Translations under genes and position numbers: made by a program
Origin: Streptomyces globosus
Lineage (GTDB): Bacteria > Actinomycetota > Actinomycetes > Streptomycetales > Streptomycetaceae
Assembly (NCBI RefSeq): GCF_003325375.1
Contig: NZ_CP030862.1
Span: 6,689,501 to 6,753,500 of the forward strand
Direction of reading: 5' to 3'
Length of the DNA: 64,000 nucleotides
Notes under the pieces: model-generated
What the model was told of the DNA's origin: nothing
Database searches by the model: none
What the model saw: the letters and a program-made list of their open reading frames with translations, nothing else
In this document: positions 48,868 through 57,689 of the stretch, piece by piece
Layout of the letters: each line of letters starts with the position of its first letter
Position numbering within the stretch: position 1 is the stretch's first letter

Positions 48868-50505
48868 TCAGCCCAGGGTGGTGACGTCGAGTTCGCCGTC
48901 CGCGTACTGCCTGCGGATCACCTTCTTGTCGAACTTGCCGACGCTGGTCTTCGGGACGGCCGGGACGGACGCCCAGCGCTCGGGCAGCTGCCATTTCGCG
49001 ACGGAACCGGCGAGGAACTCCCGCAGCGCCGCGTAGTCGGCGGTGGCGCCCTCCTTGAGGACCACCGTGGCCAGCGGCCGCTCACCCCACTTGTCGTCGG
49101 GGACGGCGACGACCGCTGCCTCGGCGACCTCCGGGTGCGCCATCAGCGCGTTTTCCAGCTCCACGCTGGAGATCCATTCGCCGCCGGACTTGATGACGTC
49201 CTTGGCCCGGTCGGTCAGCGTGAGGAAGCCGTCCGGGCTGATCACGCCGACGTCGCCGGTCTTCAGCCAGCCGTCGGAGCTGAACTTGTCCTCGGGCCGG
49301 ATCGGTTCACCGGACACACCGCCGTAGTAGGCGCCCGCGATCCAGGAGCCGCGCACCTCCAGCTCGCCCGCCGACGTCCCGTCCCACGGCAGGACGTCCC
49401 CGCCCGGACCGACCAGGCGGCCCTCGACGCCCGCCGGGAAGCGCCCCTGCGTGATCCGGTACGGCCACTCCTCCTCGGCGCTCAGCCCGGACGGCGGATG
49501 CGCCATGGTCCCCAGCGGGGAGGTCTCGGTCATGCCCCAGGCGTGGCAGAGGCGCACGCCCAGCTTGTCGTAGGCCTCCATCAGGGACGGCGGGCAGGCG
49601 GCGCCGCCAATCGTGACCTGGCGCATCGAGGACAGGTCCCGCGGGTTCGCCGCCACCTCCGCGAGAAGGCCCTGCCAGATGGTGGGGACGGCCGCCGCAT
49701 GCGTGGGCCGCTCCCGCTCGATCATCTCGGCGAGCGGGGCGGGCTGGAGGAAGCGGTCCGGCATCAGCATGTTGATGCCGGTCATGAAGGTCGCATGCGG
49801 CAGTCCCCACGCGTTGACGTGGAACTGGGGAACGACGACAAGGCTCGTGTCCTTGTCCGTCAGCCCCATCGACTCGGTCATGTTCACCTGCATGGAGTGC
49901 AGGTAGACGGAGCGGTGCGAGTAGACGACGCCCTTCGGGTCCCCGGTGGTGCCGGAGGTGTAGCACATGGCAGCGGCCTGGCGCTCGTCCAACTCGGGCC
50001 AGTCGTAGTCGGCGGAGCGGCCTTCGAGGAGCTCCTCGTACTCGTGGACGCTCACGTCGAGCCCGTCGAGCGCGGACCGGTCGCCGATGCCGGAGACGAC
50101 GACATGCTCGACGGTCGGCAGGTGGGGCAGCAGCGGGGCGAGCAGCGGCAGCAGCGTCCCGTTCACCAGCACGACCCGGTCGGCGGCGTGGTTGACGATG
50201 AAGACGAGCTGCTCGGCGGGAAGCCGCAGGTTGAGCGTGTGCAGGACCGCGCCCATGGACGGGATCGCGAAGTATGCCTCGACGTGCTCCGAGTTGTTCC
50301 ACATCAGCGTCGCCACGCGGTCGTCCTGCCGGACGCCGAGCTCGTCCCTCAGAGCGTGGGCGAGGCGGCCGGCGCGGGCACCGATCTCGGCGAAGCTGCG
50401 GCGGTGCGGCTCCGCCTCCCCGGTCCAGGTCGTCACCTGGGACTTCCCGTGGATGGTCATCCCGTGGCGGAGTATCCGGCTGATGAGAAGCGGTACATCC
50501 TGCAT
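48868..50505 (-). CDS. Medium/long-chain fatty acid--CoA ligase
   Basis: 545 residues. A class I adenylate-forming enzyme of the AlkK/FadD type. It has the AMP-binding signature in AAAMCYTSGTTGDPKGVVYS, the A5 region HAWGMTETSPLGTMAHPPSG, A7 SDGWLKTGDVGVISPDGFLT, and the catalytic Lys in the C-terminal A10 motif VPKTSVGKFDKKVIR. It activates fatty acids as acyl-AMP and then CoA thioesters. ATG 50505 is chosen from the family start (QDVPLLISRILRHGM). It is upstream-adjacent to a parS pair and near, but not fused to, the igr-like operon. Confidence 0.93.
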   Translation of the reverse strand: MQDVPLLISRILRHGMTIHGKSQVTTWTGEAEPHRRSFAEIGARAGRLAHALRDELGVRQDDRVATLMWNNSEHVEAYFAIPSMGAVLHTLNLRLPAEQLVFIVNHAADRVVLVNGTLLPLLAPLLPHLPTVEHVVVSGIGDRSALDGLDVSVHEYEELLEGRSADYDWPELDERQAAAMCYTSGTTGDPKGVVYSHRSVYLHSMQVNMTESMGLTDKDTSLVVVPQFHVNAWGLPHATFMTGINMLMPDRFLQPAPLAEMIERERPTHAAAVPTIWQGLLAEVAANPRDLSSMRQVTIGGAACPPSLMEAYDKLGVRLCHAWGMTETSPLGTMAHPPSGLSAEEEWPYRITQGRFPAGVEGRLVGPGGDVLPWDGTSAGELEVRGSWIAGAYYGGVSGEPIRPEDKFSSDGWLKTGDVGVISPDGFLTLTDRAKDVIKSGGEWISSVELENALMAHPEVAEAAVVAVPDDKWGERPLATVVLKEGATADYAALREFLAGSVAKWQLPERWASVPAVPKTSVGKFDKKVIRRQYADGELDVTTLG

Positions 50506-50732
50506 CGTGCTCAGCAAAGCGTCCTCCCGTGGGCGCTGCGGCGCTGCGGCGGCTTCGAGTGCTGCCGATTCTGCGCACGTACCGCACGGCATGTCACTAC
50601 CCGGAAGGGGCGAACACGGCGACCCGACGCTGTTGGCAAGCGCGTCATGGACGGGCGCACAGGCGGGAGGGCCGCGAACGGTGCACCGGCACAGGACGGC
50701 GGCCCGAAGGGCGGGTGTGCGGGGCCGTCGGT

Positions 50733-50746
50733 GTTTCACGTGAAAC
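50733..50746. promoter_or_regulatory. parS: parS site 3
   Basis: Perfect GTTTCACGTGAAAC, in intergenic DNA. Confidence 0.95.
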
Positions 50747-50766
50747 CGCCGGGCCGGGGAGGCCGT

Positions 50767-50780
50767 GTTTCACGTGAAAC
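50767..50780. promoter_or_regulatory. parS: parS site 4
   Basis: Perfect GTTTCACGTGAAAC, 34 bp centre to centre from site 3. Confidence 0.95.
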
Positions 50781-50809
50781 ACCGACGGCACTGCGGGAGA
50801 GTGACGGGG

Positions 50810-51343
50810 TCAGCGGACCGGGACGAGCTCCGGGTCCTCGCGGAGCTTGACCAGGGCGCGGGAGACGGCGCTCTTGACCGTGCCGACCGAGACGCCCATC
50901 ACATCCGCCGTCTGCGCCTCGGTCAGGTCCTCGTAGTAGCGCAGCACGACCATGGCGCGCTGCCGGTCCGGCAGCCGGGTCACAGCACGCCACATCGCGT
51001 CCCGCAGGGCCTGCGCCTCGGCCGGATCGGTGGCCGGCGGGGCCTCCGCCTCGGGGAGCTCGTCGCACACGAACTCGTCGACCTTGCGCTTGCGCCACTG
51101 CGACGTGCGGGTGTTCACCAGGGCCCGGCGGACGTAGCCGTCCAGGGCGCGGTGGTCCTCGATGCGGTCCCAGGCGGTGTACGTCTTGGCGAGGGCCGTC
51201 TGGAGGAGGTCCTCGGCGTCACACGGGTTCGGTGTGAGGGAGCGCGCAGTACGCAGCAGGGCCGTGCCCCGGCTCCGGACGTACGCCGAGAACGACGGGT
51301 ACGGCGTCGGGTTCGAGGCGAGCGGGCACACAGGCGTGGTCAT
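50810..51343 (-). CDS. SigE-family (ECF) RNA polymerase sigma factor
   Basis: 177 residues. Sigma region 2 (FSAYVRSRGTALLRTARSLT, then AEDLLQTALAKTYTAWDRIE) and region 4 (LPDRQRAMVVLRYYEDLTEA, then QTADVMGVSVGTVKSAVSRA) are complete. This is the SigE-like ECF subgroup with an N-terminal Pro-rich start, very expanded in Streptomyces. No anti-sigma factor gene is beside it. It stands alone between the acyl-CoA ligase and the thiolase-like operon, and may or may not control either. Confidence 0.93.
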   Translation of the reverse strand: MTTPVCPLASNPTPYPSFSAYVRSRGTALLRTARSLTPNPCDAEDLLQTALAKTYTAWDRIEDHRALDGYVRRALVNTRTSQWRKRKVDEFVCDELPEAEAPPATDPAEAQALRDAMWRAVTRLPDRQRAMVVLRYYEDLTEAQTADVMGVSVGTVKSAVSRALVKLREDPELVPVR

Positions 51344-51468
51344 GTCTCCACGCTAGGAGCGGGTACGGCCGCACGGATCGGCCCCAGGTGCCGAAGGGGG
51401 ATCCGCCTCAAGTTGTAGGGGTGGGGACGGCCCGACCTCCTGAAGGTGGACGGCCGCCCGGGCCCGGC

Positions 51469-52635
51469 TCACGCATCGGTGCCGAGGATCAGGCCGGAGG
51501 TCGGGACCCCGGTCCCGGCGGTGACCAGCACGCGGGCCGCTCCGGGGACCTGGTTGACGGAGCTGCCGCGCAGCTGGCGGACCGCTTCGGCGATGCCGTT
51601 CATGCCGTGCAGGTACGCCTCGCCCAGCTGGCCGCCGTGCGTGTTGAGCGGCAGCGCGCCGGCTGCCACGAAGTCGGCGGCCTCGCCGGGCTTGCAGAAG
51701 CCGAACTCCTCCAGCTGCATGAGCACGAACGGCGTGAAGTGGTCGTAGAGGACGGCCACGTCGATGTCCGCGGGCCGCAGCCCGCTGGTGCGCCACAGCT
51801 GGCGGGCGACCACGTCCATCTCGGGGAGGCCTGTGAGGTCGTCGCGGTAGAAGGAGGTCATGCCCTCCTGGCGGCGGCCTGCGCCTTGGGCTGCCGCGGT
51901 GATCACGGCGGGGCGGTGGCGCAGGTCGCGGGCCCGTTCGGCGGTGGTGACGACGACCGCCTGGCCGCCGTCCGTCTCCTGGCAGCAGTCCAGCAGCCGC
52001 AGCGGCTCGGCGATCCAGCGGGAGGCCGCGTGGTCGGCGAGGGTGATGGGCCTGCCGTGGAACCAGGCGGCCGGATTGTTTGCTGCGTTCCGGCGGGCGG
52101 TGACCGCGACGTGCCCGAAGGCCTCGGGGGTGAGACGGTGGACGTGCAGGTAGCGGCGGGCCGCCATGGCCACCCAGGAGGCCGGGGTGAGCAGTCCCCA
52201 GGGCAGGGACCAGCCGAGGGCGGCGCCCTCGGCCGACGGTTCCCGCTGCTGGACGCCCGAGCCGAAGCGGCGGCCGGAGCGCTCGTTGAAGGCGCGGTAG
52301 CAGACGACGACCTCGGCGATGCCGGCCGCGACGGCGAGGGCCGCCTGCTGGACCGTGGCGCAGGCGGCACCTCCGCCGTAGTGGATGCGGGAGAAGAAGG
52401 ACAGCTCGCCGACGCCGGCGGCCTGGGCCACCGTGATCTCGGGGCTGCTGTCCATGGTGAAGGTGACCAGGCCGTCGACGTCGGCGGGGGTGAGTCCGGC
52501 GTCGTCGAGGGCGGCGTGCACGGCCTCGACGGCGAGTCGGAGCTCGCTGCGGCCGGAGTCCTTGGAAAACTCGGTCGCGCCGATGCCGGCGATGGCTGCG
52601 CGGCCGCCGAGCAGGTCACGGGTTCGCAGGCTCAT
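51469..52635 (-). CDS. Ltp2-like aldol lyase (thiolase superfamily)
   Basis: 388 residues, last gene of the five-gene operon. Thiolase-fold protein of the lipid-transfer-protein type: AAIAGIGATEFSKDSGRSEL, FFSRIHYGGGAACATVQQAA, and the C-terminal LNTHGGQLGEAYLHGMNGIA. In mycobacteria Ltp2 cleaves the 17-hydroxy-C3 steroid side chain by retro-aldol reaction, in complex with the DUF35 domain of ChsH2; that partner is encoded two genes upstream. The ATG overlaps the previous stop (ATGA). The true substrate in this organism is unknown. Confidence 0.88.
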   Translation of the reverse strand: MSLRTRDLLGGRAAIAGIGATEFSKDSGRSELRLAVEAVHAALDDAGLTPADVDGLVTFTMDSSPEITVAQAAGVGELSFFSRIHYGGGAACATVQQAALAVAAGIAEVVVCYRAFNERSGRRFGSGVQQREPSAEGAALGWSLPWGLLTPASWVAMAARRYLHVHRLTPEAFGHVAVTARRNAANNPAAWFHGRPITLADHAASRWIAEPLRLLDCCQETDGGQAVVVTTAERARDLRHRPAVITAAAQGAGRRQEGMTSFYRDDLTGLPEMDVVARQLWRTSGLRPADIDVAVLYDHFTPFVLMQLEEFGFCKPGEAADFVAAGALPLNTHGGQLGEAYLHGMNGIAEAVRQLRGSSVNQVPGAARVLVTAGTGVPTSGLILGTDA

Positions 52636-53054
52636 GCCGCTCCTCCGGAGGCGCCGCCGGCCGACCGCGGCGGGGCAGAGAGGGCCACGGTGACATTGCC
52701 GGTGACGTGGCGGCCGATGCCGTTCGCGCCGACGACCCGGATCTCCAGCGTGTCCCCGTCCGCGGCGGTGACGGTCCCGGTCAGGGTCATGGTGTCGCCG
52801 GGGTGGTTGGGGGCGCCGAGGCGGATCGCGACCTTGCGGAGCACCGCTCCGGGGCCGAGCCGGTCGGTGATGTACCGGCCGACGAGTCCGTTGGTGGTGA
52901 GGATGTTCATGAAGATGTCCGGGGAGCCCTTCTCGCGTGCGAGATGGGCGTCGTGGTGGACATCCTGGTAGTCGCGGGAGGCGATGGCCCCGGCGACGAT
53001 CAAGGTACGGGTGATCGGGATCTCCAGCGGGGCCAGCGTGTCGCCGACGTTCAT
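52632..53054 (-). CDS. ChsH1-like MaoC enoyl-CoA hydratase subunit
   Basis: 140 residues, a single hot-dog MaoC domain. The motif IASRDYQDVHHDAHLAREKG closely matches the ATRDFQDVHHD of mycobacterial ChsH1 (Rv3541c) and contains the Asp/His hydratase residues. FMNILTTNGLVGRYITDRLG and the C-terminal VGANGIGRHVTGNVTVALS complete the likeness. It hydrates a C22-type enoyl-CoA in the model pathway, as a heteromer with ChsH2. ATG 53054 overlaps the previous stop. Confidence 0.88.
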   Translation of the reverse strand: MNVGDTLAPLEIPITRTLIVAGAIASRDYQDVHHDAHLAREKGSPDIFMNILTTNGLVGRYITDRLGPGAVLRKVAIRLGAPNHPGDTMTLTGTVTAADGDTLEIRVVGANGIGRHVTGNVTVALSAPPRSAGGASGGAA

Positions 53055-54154
53055 GCGCGCTCCTCCCCGGATGCACCGGCCCGGGACGTACAGGCGCGGC
53101 CGGGGGCGGCTGCACGGCCGGGGCCGTCCTCGGAGCGGGCGAGGAAGGCGCCCAGTTCGGCGAGCAGTTCGCTGCCGCAGCCGAGGTAGGCGTCCAGCTG
53201 CCGCCCCCACAGGAAATGCCGGTGGACGGGGTGTTCCAGGTCGGCGCCGGCCCCGCCGTGCAGGTGCTGCCCGGCATGGACCACCCGCTTGCCTGCCTCC
53301 GAGGCCCACCAGGCCGCCGTGAGCGCGTGCCCGTCCGCCGGGAGGCCCTCGTCGATCCGCCAGGCCGCCTCGTACGCGGTGACCCGGATCGCCTCCGTCT
53401 CCATGTGGGCGTCCGCGGCACGCAGCAGCACGCCCTGCTTGGCGGACAGCGGCCGCCCGAACTGCTCGCGGGTGGCTGTGTGTTCCACGGCGCGGGCCAG
53501 GGAGCCCGCGCACACCCCGGCCTGGAGGCCGGCGAACGCGGTACGGGCGGCCGCGAGGACCGCGGTGTACGCGTCCGGGCCGCCGAGCCGCTCCGCCCCG
53601 GCCCCGGACAGGGTGAGCCGCCCTGCAGACCAGGGGGCTGTCGTCTCCACAGGCCCGGTCTCCGCGCCGGGCGCGTCCGTCCGTACGAGCCACAGGGCCC
53701 GGTCGGCATCCGGGACGAGGACATGGGTGGCGTCGCGCAGCCACGGCACCCAGGGGACGGTTCCGGTCAGCCGGCCCCCGGGGGCGGCCGTGACGCGGCC
53801 GCGGTCCGGGAGGGCCCCGGTGGCCACCGCCTCGCCCGTGCGGAGGGCGGGCAGCAGGCGCCGCCGCTGCTCGGGGGTGCCGTGCGCGGCGAGGGGGAGG
53901 ATTCCGTAGGTGCAGGTGGCGGCGTACGGGACCTGGGCGGTGGTGCGGCCCTGCTCCTCCAGGACGAGGACGAGGCCGAGCAGGCCGGTGTCCTCGACGG
54001 CGGCGACCAGCCCGCAGTCGCAGAGCGCCTTCCACAGCTCGGCGTCGCTGCCGGAGCCGGCGGCGGCGAGCCGCTCGGGGGTGGACAGGTCGCGGAAGAC
54101 ACGGGCGGCGAGCGCGGCCGCGGCAGCCTGCTCCTCCCCGGGGCGGAAGTCCAT
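53051..54154 (-). CDS. FadE28/ChsE-like acyl-CoA dehydrogenase subunit
   Basis: 367 residues, shorter than a typical acyl-CoA dehydrogenase and lacking several conserved N-terminal residues. Recognisable parts: FAGLQAGVCAGSLARAVEHT, ATREQFGRPLSAKQGVLLRA, VHAGQHLHGGAGADLEHPVH. This is the form of FadE28-type partners that pair with a FadE29-type subunit to make an alpha2beta2 enzyme with two active sites. ATG 54154 shares one base with the ChsH2 stop. The C-terminal ~25 residues are Ala/Gly/Arg-rich filler. Confidence 0.85.
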   Translation of the reverse strand: MDFRPGEEQAAAAALAARVFRDLSTPERLAAAGSGSDAELWKALCDCGLVAAVEDTGLLGLVLVLEEQGRTTAQVPYAATCTYGILPLAAHGTPEQRRRLLPALRTGEAVATGALPDRGRVTAAPGGRLTGTVPWVPWLRDATHVLVPDADRALWLVRTDAPGAETGPVETTAPWSAGRLTLSGAGAERLGGPDAYTAVLAAARTAFAGLQAGVCAGSLARAVEHTATREQFGRPLSAKQGVLLRAADAHMETEAIRVTAYEAAWRIDEGLPADGHALTAAWWASEAGKRVVHAGQHLHGGAGADLEHPVHRHFLWGRQLDAYLGCGSELLAELGAFLARSEDGPGRAAAPGRACTSRAGASGEERA

Positions 54155-55113
54155 CAGGCCTCGCTCCCTCCTCGGAAGACCGGCAGCTCCAGGTCCTCGT
54201 CGACCCGGAGGAACTCCAGGCGAACGGGCATGCCGATGCGGACCCGGTCGTGGGGGACGCCGGTGATGTTGGTGATCATCCTTACGCCTTCGGCGAGTTC
54301 GACGAGGGCGACCGCGTAGGGCGGGTCGAACGCCGGGAAGGGCGGGTGGTGCATGACGACGTAGCTGAAGACGGCGGCTTCCCCGCAGGCCTGCACGGTG
54401 TCCCACTCCAGGCTCGCGCAGGCGTTGCAGCCGGGCAGCCACGGGAAGCGCAGGGCGTTGCAGGAGGTGCAGCGCTGGATCAGGAGCCGGTGCTCGCGGA
54501 CGCCGTCCCAGAAGCCCTGGTTGTCGCGGTTGACGACCGGCCGGGGGCGGCGGGCGCGGGCAGAGACGGGGGCAGCACGGGCGGCTTCGGGGGCAGGGGC
54601 AGGGGCGGCCGCCGGGGCGTACTTGAGGATCCGGAAGCGGTGGGTACCGGCGGGTTCGCCGTCGGCAAGCACGTCCATGCGGGTGGTCACGAAGTGGCCG
54701 CTGCCCAGGCGGGTGGTCTTGCGGGGGGACACGGACTCGATGACCGCGTCGAAGGTGACGGTGTCGCCGGGCCGCAGCGGGCGCAGGTACTCCTGTTCGC
54801 AGTCGGTGGCGACGACGGAGGTGCAGCCGACGGCGTCGAGGAGGGCGAGGAGCTCGTCCCAGGCGCCCGAGCGGCCGCCGTGCCCGGACAGGCCGCCCAT
54901 CGTCCAGGCCTGCAGCATGGTGGGCGGGGCGACGGCGTCCGGCCCGGAGTAGTCCGGGTTGGTGTCGCCCATCGCCTCGCACCAGTGGCGGATCATCGCC
55001 GCGTTGACGGGGTCCTTCCCCCGGCCCCCGGCGACGGCGGGCCGGCCCTCGAAGGCCCTGAGGCGCGCCAGGAAGCCGTCCGCCTCCGGCCCGACGCCGT
55101 CCGCCGCAATCAC
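54154..55113 (-). CDS. ChsH2-like MaoC-DUF35 fusion
   Basis: 319 residues. The N-terminal MaoC hot-dog domain (WCEAMGDTNPDYSGPDAVAP, PLRPGDTVTFDAVIESVSPR) lacks the full hydratase dyad, as in Rv3542c. The C-terminal DUF35/OB domain has a rubredoxin-like zinc ribbon with four Cys (CTSCNALRFPWLPGCNACAS) and GEAAVFSYVVMHHPPFPAFD. In the mycobacterial pathway this domain binds and activates Ltp2. The start is GTG 55113, overlapping the FadE29-like stop (GTGA). Confidence 0.9.
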   Translation of the reverse strand: MIAADGVGPEADGFLARLRAFEGRPAVAGGRGKDPVNAAMIRHWCEAMGDTNPDYSGPDAVAPPTMLQAWTMGGLSGHGGRSGAWDELLALLDAVGCTSVVATDCEQEYLRPLRPGDTVTFDAVIESVSPRKTTRLGSGHFVTTRMDVLADGEPAGTHRFRILKYAPAAAPAPAPEAARAAPVSARARRPRPVVNRDNQGFWDGVREHRLLIQRCTSCNALRFPWLPGCNACASLEWDTVQACGEAAVFSYVVMHHPPFPAFDPPYAVALVELAEGVRMITNITGVPHDRVRIGMPVRLEFLRVDEDLELPVFRGGSEA

Positions 55114-56267
55114 CGCTTCCCGCCCCGCATGCCGAGCCGCATCACGGCGACAATCTCGCGCTGCACCTCGCTGACCCCGCCGCCGAAGGTGTTGATCTGG
55201 GCGGCCCGGTTCAGCCGCTCCAGCTCGCCGCCGACGAAGGCGCCGGGCTCGCCGCCGCGCAGGAGGGCCTCCTCGCCGACGGCCTCCAGGCACATCCGGT
55301 ACACCTCGACGGCCGTCTCGGTGCCGAAGAACTTGACGCCGGCGGCATCGCCCGGGGCGAGGGTGCCGGCCCCGACGTCCTGGACGAGCCGCCAGTTGAG
55401 CAGCCTGAGCGCGGCCAGCCGGGCATGGGCCTCCGCAAGCCGGGACTGCACCCACGGCCGGTCGGCGGGCCGCTCCCCGGTGGCCGGGTCGGCAGTGCAG
55501 GCGTACCGGAGCGCGGCCCCGAGGAGCTCCTCGGCCTGCATGCCGAGGGCGGCCAGGGCGACGCGCTCGTGGTTGAGCTGGTTGGTGATCAGCCGCCAGC
55601 CGCCGTTCTCGGGTCCGACGAGGTTCCCGGCGGGCACTCGCACGGAGTCGTAGTACGTGCACGTCGTCATCAGGCCGCCGACCGTCTCGACCGGTGTCCA
55701 GGAGAAGCCGGCGGCGGAGGTGGGGACAAGGATGATCGATATGCCCTCGTGCTTGGGCACGTCGGGATCGGTGCGGCAGGCGAGCCAGATCCAGTCGGCG
55801 TGCTGGGCGTTGGAGGTGAAGGCCTTCTGCCCGTCGATCACCCAGCCGTGTCCGTCGCGGACGGCGCGGGTCTGCAGGGCGGCGAGGTCGGTACCGGCGC
55901 CGGGCTCGGTGTACCCGATCGCGAAGACGGCCTCGCCGGCGAGGATCCGGGGCAGGAACCGGTCCTTCTGCTCCTGGGTGCCGTACTTCATCAGGGTCGG
56001 CCCGACGGTGTTCAGGGTGACCATGGAGACGGGTGCCCCCGCCCGGCGGGCCTCGTCGAAGAACACGAACTGTTCGTCTGCGCCGCGGCCGCGACCGCCG
56101 TACTCGACGGGCCAGCCGATGCCGAGGAGGCCGTCGGATCCCATGCGCCGCAGCAGGGCGCGCCGGGCCTCCGGGTCCGCGGGAGGGCCGTCCGGCATGA
56201 GGTCCTGGAAGTAGGCGCGCAGCTCGGCGCGAAGCTGCAACTGCGCTGCTGTCGGAGCGAGGTGCAC
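55110..56267 (-). CDS. FadE29/ChsE-like acyl-CoA dehydrogenase subunit
   Basis: 385 residues, first gene of the operon. A standard acyl-CoA dehydrogenase chain: GIGWPVEYGGRGRGADEQFV, FAIGYTEPGAGTDLAALQTR (FAD/substrate-binding), VIDGQKAFTSNAQHADWIWL, and the C-terminal INTFGGGVSEVQREIVAVMR with the FAD-contacting GGG. It starts with GTG 56267. In the igr model, FadE28-FadE29 oxidises the 2'-propanoate steroid side-chain CoA ester. The five genes are packed with only 1-4 nt overlaps, so they form one operon. Confidence 0.9.
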   Translation of the reverse strand: MHLAPTAAQLQLRAELRAYFQDLMPDGPPADPEARRALLRRMGSDGLLGIGWPVEYGGRGRGADEQFVFFDEARRAGAPVSMVTLNTVGPTLMKYGTQEQKDRFLPRILAGEAVFAIGYTEPGAGTDLAALQTRAVRDGHGWVIDGQKAFTSNAQHADWIWLACRTDPDVPKHEGISIILVPTSAAGFSWTPVETVGGLMTTCTYYDSVRVPAGNLVGPENGGWRLITNQLNHERVALAALGMQAEELLGAALRYACTADPATGERPADRPWVQSRLAEAHARLAALRLLNWRLVQDVGAGTLAPGDAAGVKFFGTETAVEVYRMCLEAVGEEALLRGGEPGAFVGGELERLNRAAQINTFGGGVSEVQREIVAVMRLGMRGGKR

Positions 56268-56304
56268 GGTGCAGGCCTCCCGGCATCACGACGTCCACGT
56301 AAAC

Positions 56305-56319
56305 CTGACTGTCCGTCAG
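56305..56319. promoter_or_regulatory. Palindrome upstream of the igr-like operon (TetR-type candidate operator)
   Basis: CTGACTGTCCGTCAG, an inverted repeat of 5-bp arms with a 5-bp centre, 38 nt upstream of the operon start. Such sequences are often operators of TetR-family regulators of acyl-CoA genes. It does not resemble the KstR motif. No TetR gene is in the adjacent 8 kb. Confidence 0.5.
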
Positions 56320-56440
56320 ATTCACTGCGGCTGTCAAGCCTTGGAGACCCCCGTCGCCACCGCGGAAGCGAAGGGCCGCTCCGTCCGGAAACCCCACCGT
56401 CTCCCGGCCCGGCGGCCCCGCACACACCCGGCGGAACGCG

Positions 56441-56884
56441 CTACGCAGCCCGCGCGAACCCCTCCTGCCGCGCCCGCACGGCCGACGACCAGCGCACGGC
56501 CGGCACCTCGCCGGACGCACCGGCGACGGCGTCAGAACCGGCGGCCCCGCCCTCACCTGCGGAGAGAACCCCGACCCGCGCACCGGCTGTGGCACCGGCA
56601 GCGGACCGGCGGACCGAGGGGGACTTGCCGTGGGCCTCGGCCCGGATCCGCTGCTTGATCGTCGGAGGCAGCGCCGCACTCCGCACCCCCGCCGGCCACG
56701 CGCGCCGCACCACCGGGGCGGCCGCCTGGGCCGGAACCACCGGGGTGGCCCACACCCGCGCCTCACCGACGCGGACCCCGGCCGCGGCGGCCTTGCCGCG
56801 ACGGAATCCGAGAGCGGCAAGCACCGCGAGGATCAGGGCGGTGAACACGGTCCACACGGAGCGGGCGGCAATGCGCTGAGCCAT
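56441..56884 (-). CDS. Small membrane-anchored Ala-rich protein
   Basis: 147 residues. One N-terminal transmembrane helix (SVWTVFTALILAVLAALGF) precedes a cytoplasmic/periplasmic Ala/Arg-rich body with IKQRIRAEAHGKSPSVRRSA and EVPAVRWSSAVRARQEGFAR. Similar Streptomyces proteins are called DUF6344; I recognise only the general pattern. ATG 56884 begins the helix. Confidence 0.7.
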   Translation of the reverse strand: MAQRIAARSVWTVFTALILAVLAALGFRRGKAAAAGVRVGEARVWATPVVPAQAAAPVVRRAWPAGVRSAALPPTIKQRIRAEAHGKSPSVRRSAAGATAGARVGVLSAGEGGAAGSDAVAGASGEVPAVRWSSAVRARQEGFARAA

Positions 56885-57291
56885 GACGGGGTGCCTCGTT
56901 TCGCGATGTTCCGACGGGCGGATCTGCATACATTCGACATGATGTGTCCGCAACCGCACGCCCGCCCCGCCCCGCGCCGATCGTCCGACAATCACCACCC
57001 GAACGCACCAAAGCACAAGAAAGGGGAAGCCACTCTGCGGGCTTCGGGCTGATCCCCGGCTCCAGCCGTGGGCCCCGTCTGACCGCTCGACCGAGGAGCG
57101 GAGGGCCCGTCTGACGGGTGCCTCAGGCCGGCCACTCCCGCCCCCGCGCACGCGCCGACTGATCCGATCGGCGGAGGTCCCACCGGCGTCGGCCCTGCCG
57201 CCGGAGGGGCCCGGCCCGCCGGCGCCATGCTCGGGGCCGTACCAGCGCTCGCCGGATGACGCGGCGCCCACACGCGAGGAGCGGCTTCACC
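56885..57291. other. 407-nt gap between divergent genes
   Basis: It contains the divergent promoters, with an AT-rich patch at 56905-56950 (CATACATTCGACATGATGTG). No gene is supported. Confidence 0.5.
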
Positions 57292-57576
57292 ATGGACATG
57301 CCCGTCGTAAACCAGTGCTCGGTCGAGGATTGCGCCTACAACCGTGACAGCGCCTGTCACGCCCTGGCCATCACCGTGGGCGACACCCGCACGCCGCACT
57401 GCGACACCTTCTTCACCTCGTCCCGCAAGGGCGGAGACCCGGCCACCACCGGCCGCGTCGGCGCCTGCAAGGTCTCCGCATGTCGCCACAACAACAACTT
57501 CGAGTGCAACGCCCCCGGCATCTCGGTCGGCTACGTGCAGAGCGAGGTCGACTGCCTCACCTTCGCACCCGCCTGA
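57292..57576 (+). CDS. Double DUF1540 (Cys-rich metal-binding) protein
   Basis: 94 residues from ATG 57292. Two copies of the DUF1540 pattern: CSVEDCAYNRDSACHALAIT with a later C in TRTPHCDTFF, and CKVSACRHNNNFECNAPGIS with C in SEVDCLTF. The four Cys per repeat probably hold zinc. The function is unknown; members are conserved as small stand-alone proteins in actinobacteria and Firmicutes. Confidence 0.92.
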   Translation: MDMPVVNQCSVEDCAYNRDSACHALAITVGDTRTPHCDTFFTSSRKGGDPATTGRVGACKVSACRHNNNFECNAPGISVGYVQSEVDCLTFAPA

Positions 57577-57631
57577 CCAGCCGGACGGCGACGTGGCAGA
57601 CACGGAGCACGCTGAAGCAGGGCAAAAGCCA

Positions 57632-57661
57632 AAGGGCGCCCTCGCAACCGAGGGCGCCCTT
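57632..57661 (-). terminator. Terminator of tRNA-Ser(TGA)
   Basis: A perfect 13-bp inverted repeat AAGGGCGCCCTCG with a 4-nt CAAC loop, 28 nt beyond the tRNA 3' end. Confidence 0.85.
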
Positions 57662-57689
57662 CCGGTCGGCAGCTCTTCCCGACCCGTGG

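Larger units (their letters stand above)
50506..50809. other. 304-nt non-coding gap carrying the parS pair
   Basis: Between the acyl-CoA ligase start and the sigma-factor stop, both on the minus strand. It holds the ligase promoter region and two parS sites (50733, 50767). Nothing else is recognised. Confidence 0.8.
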
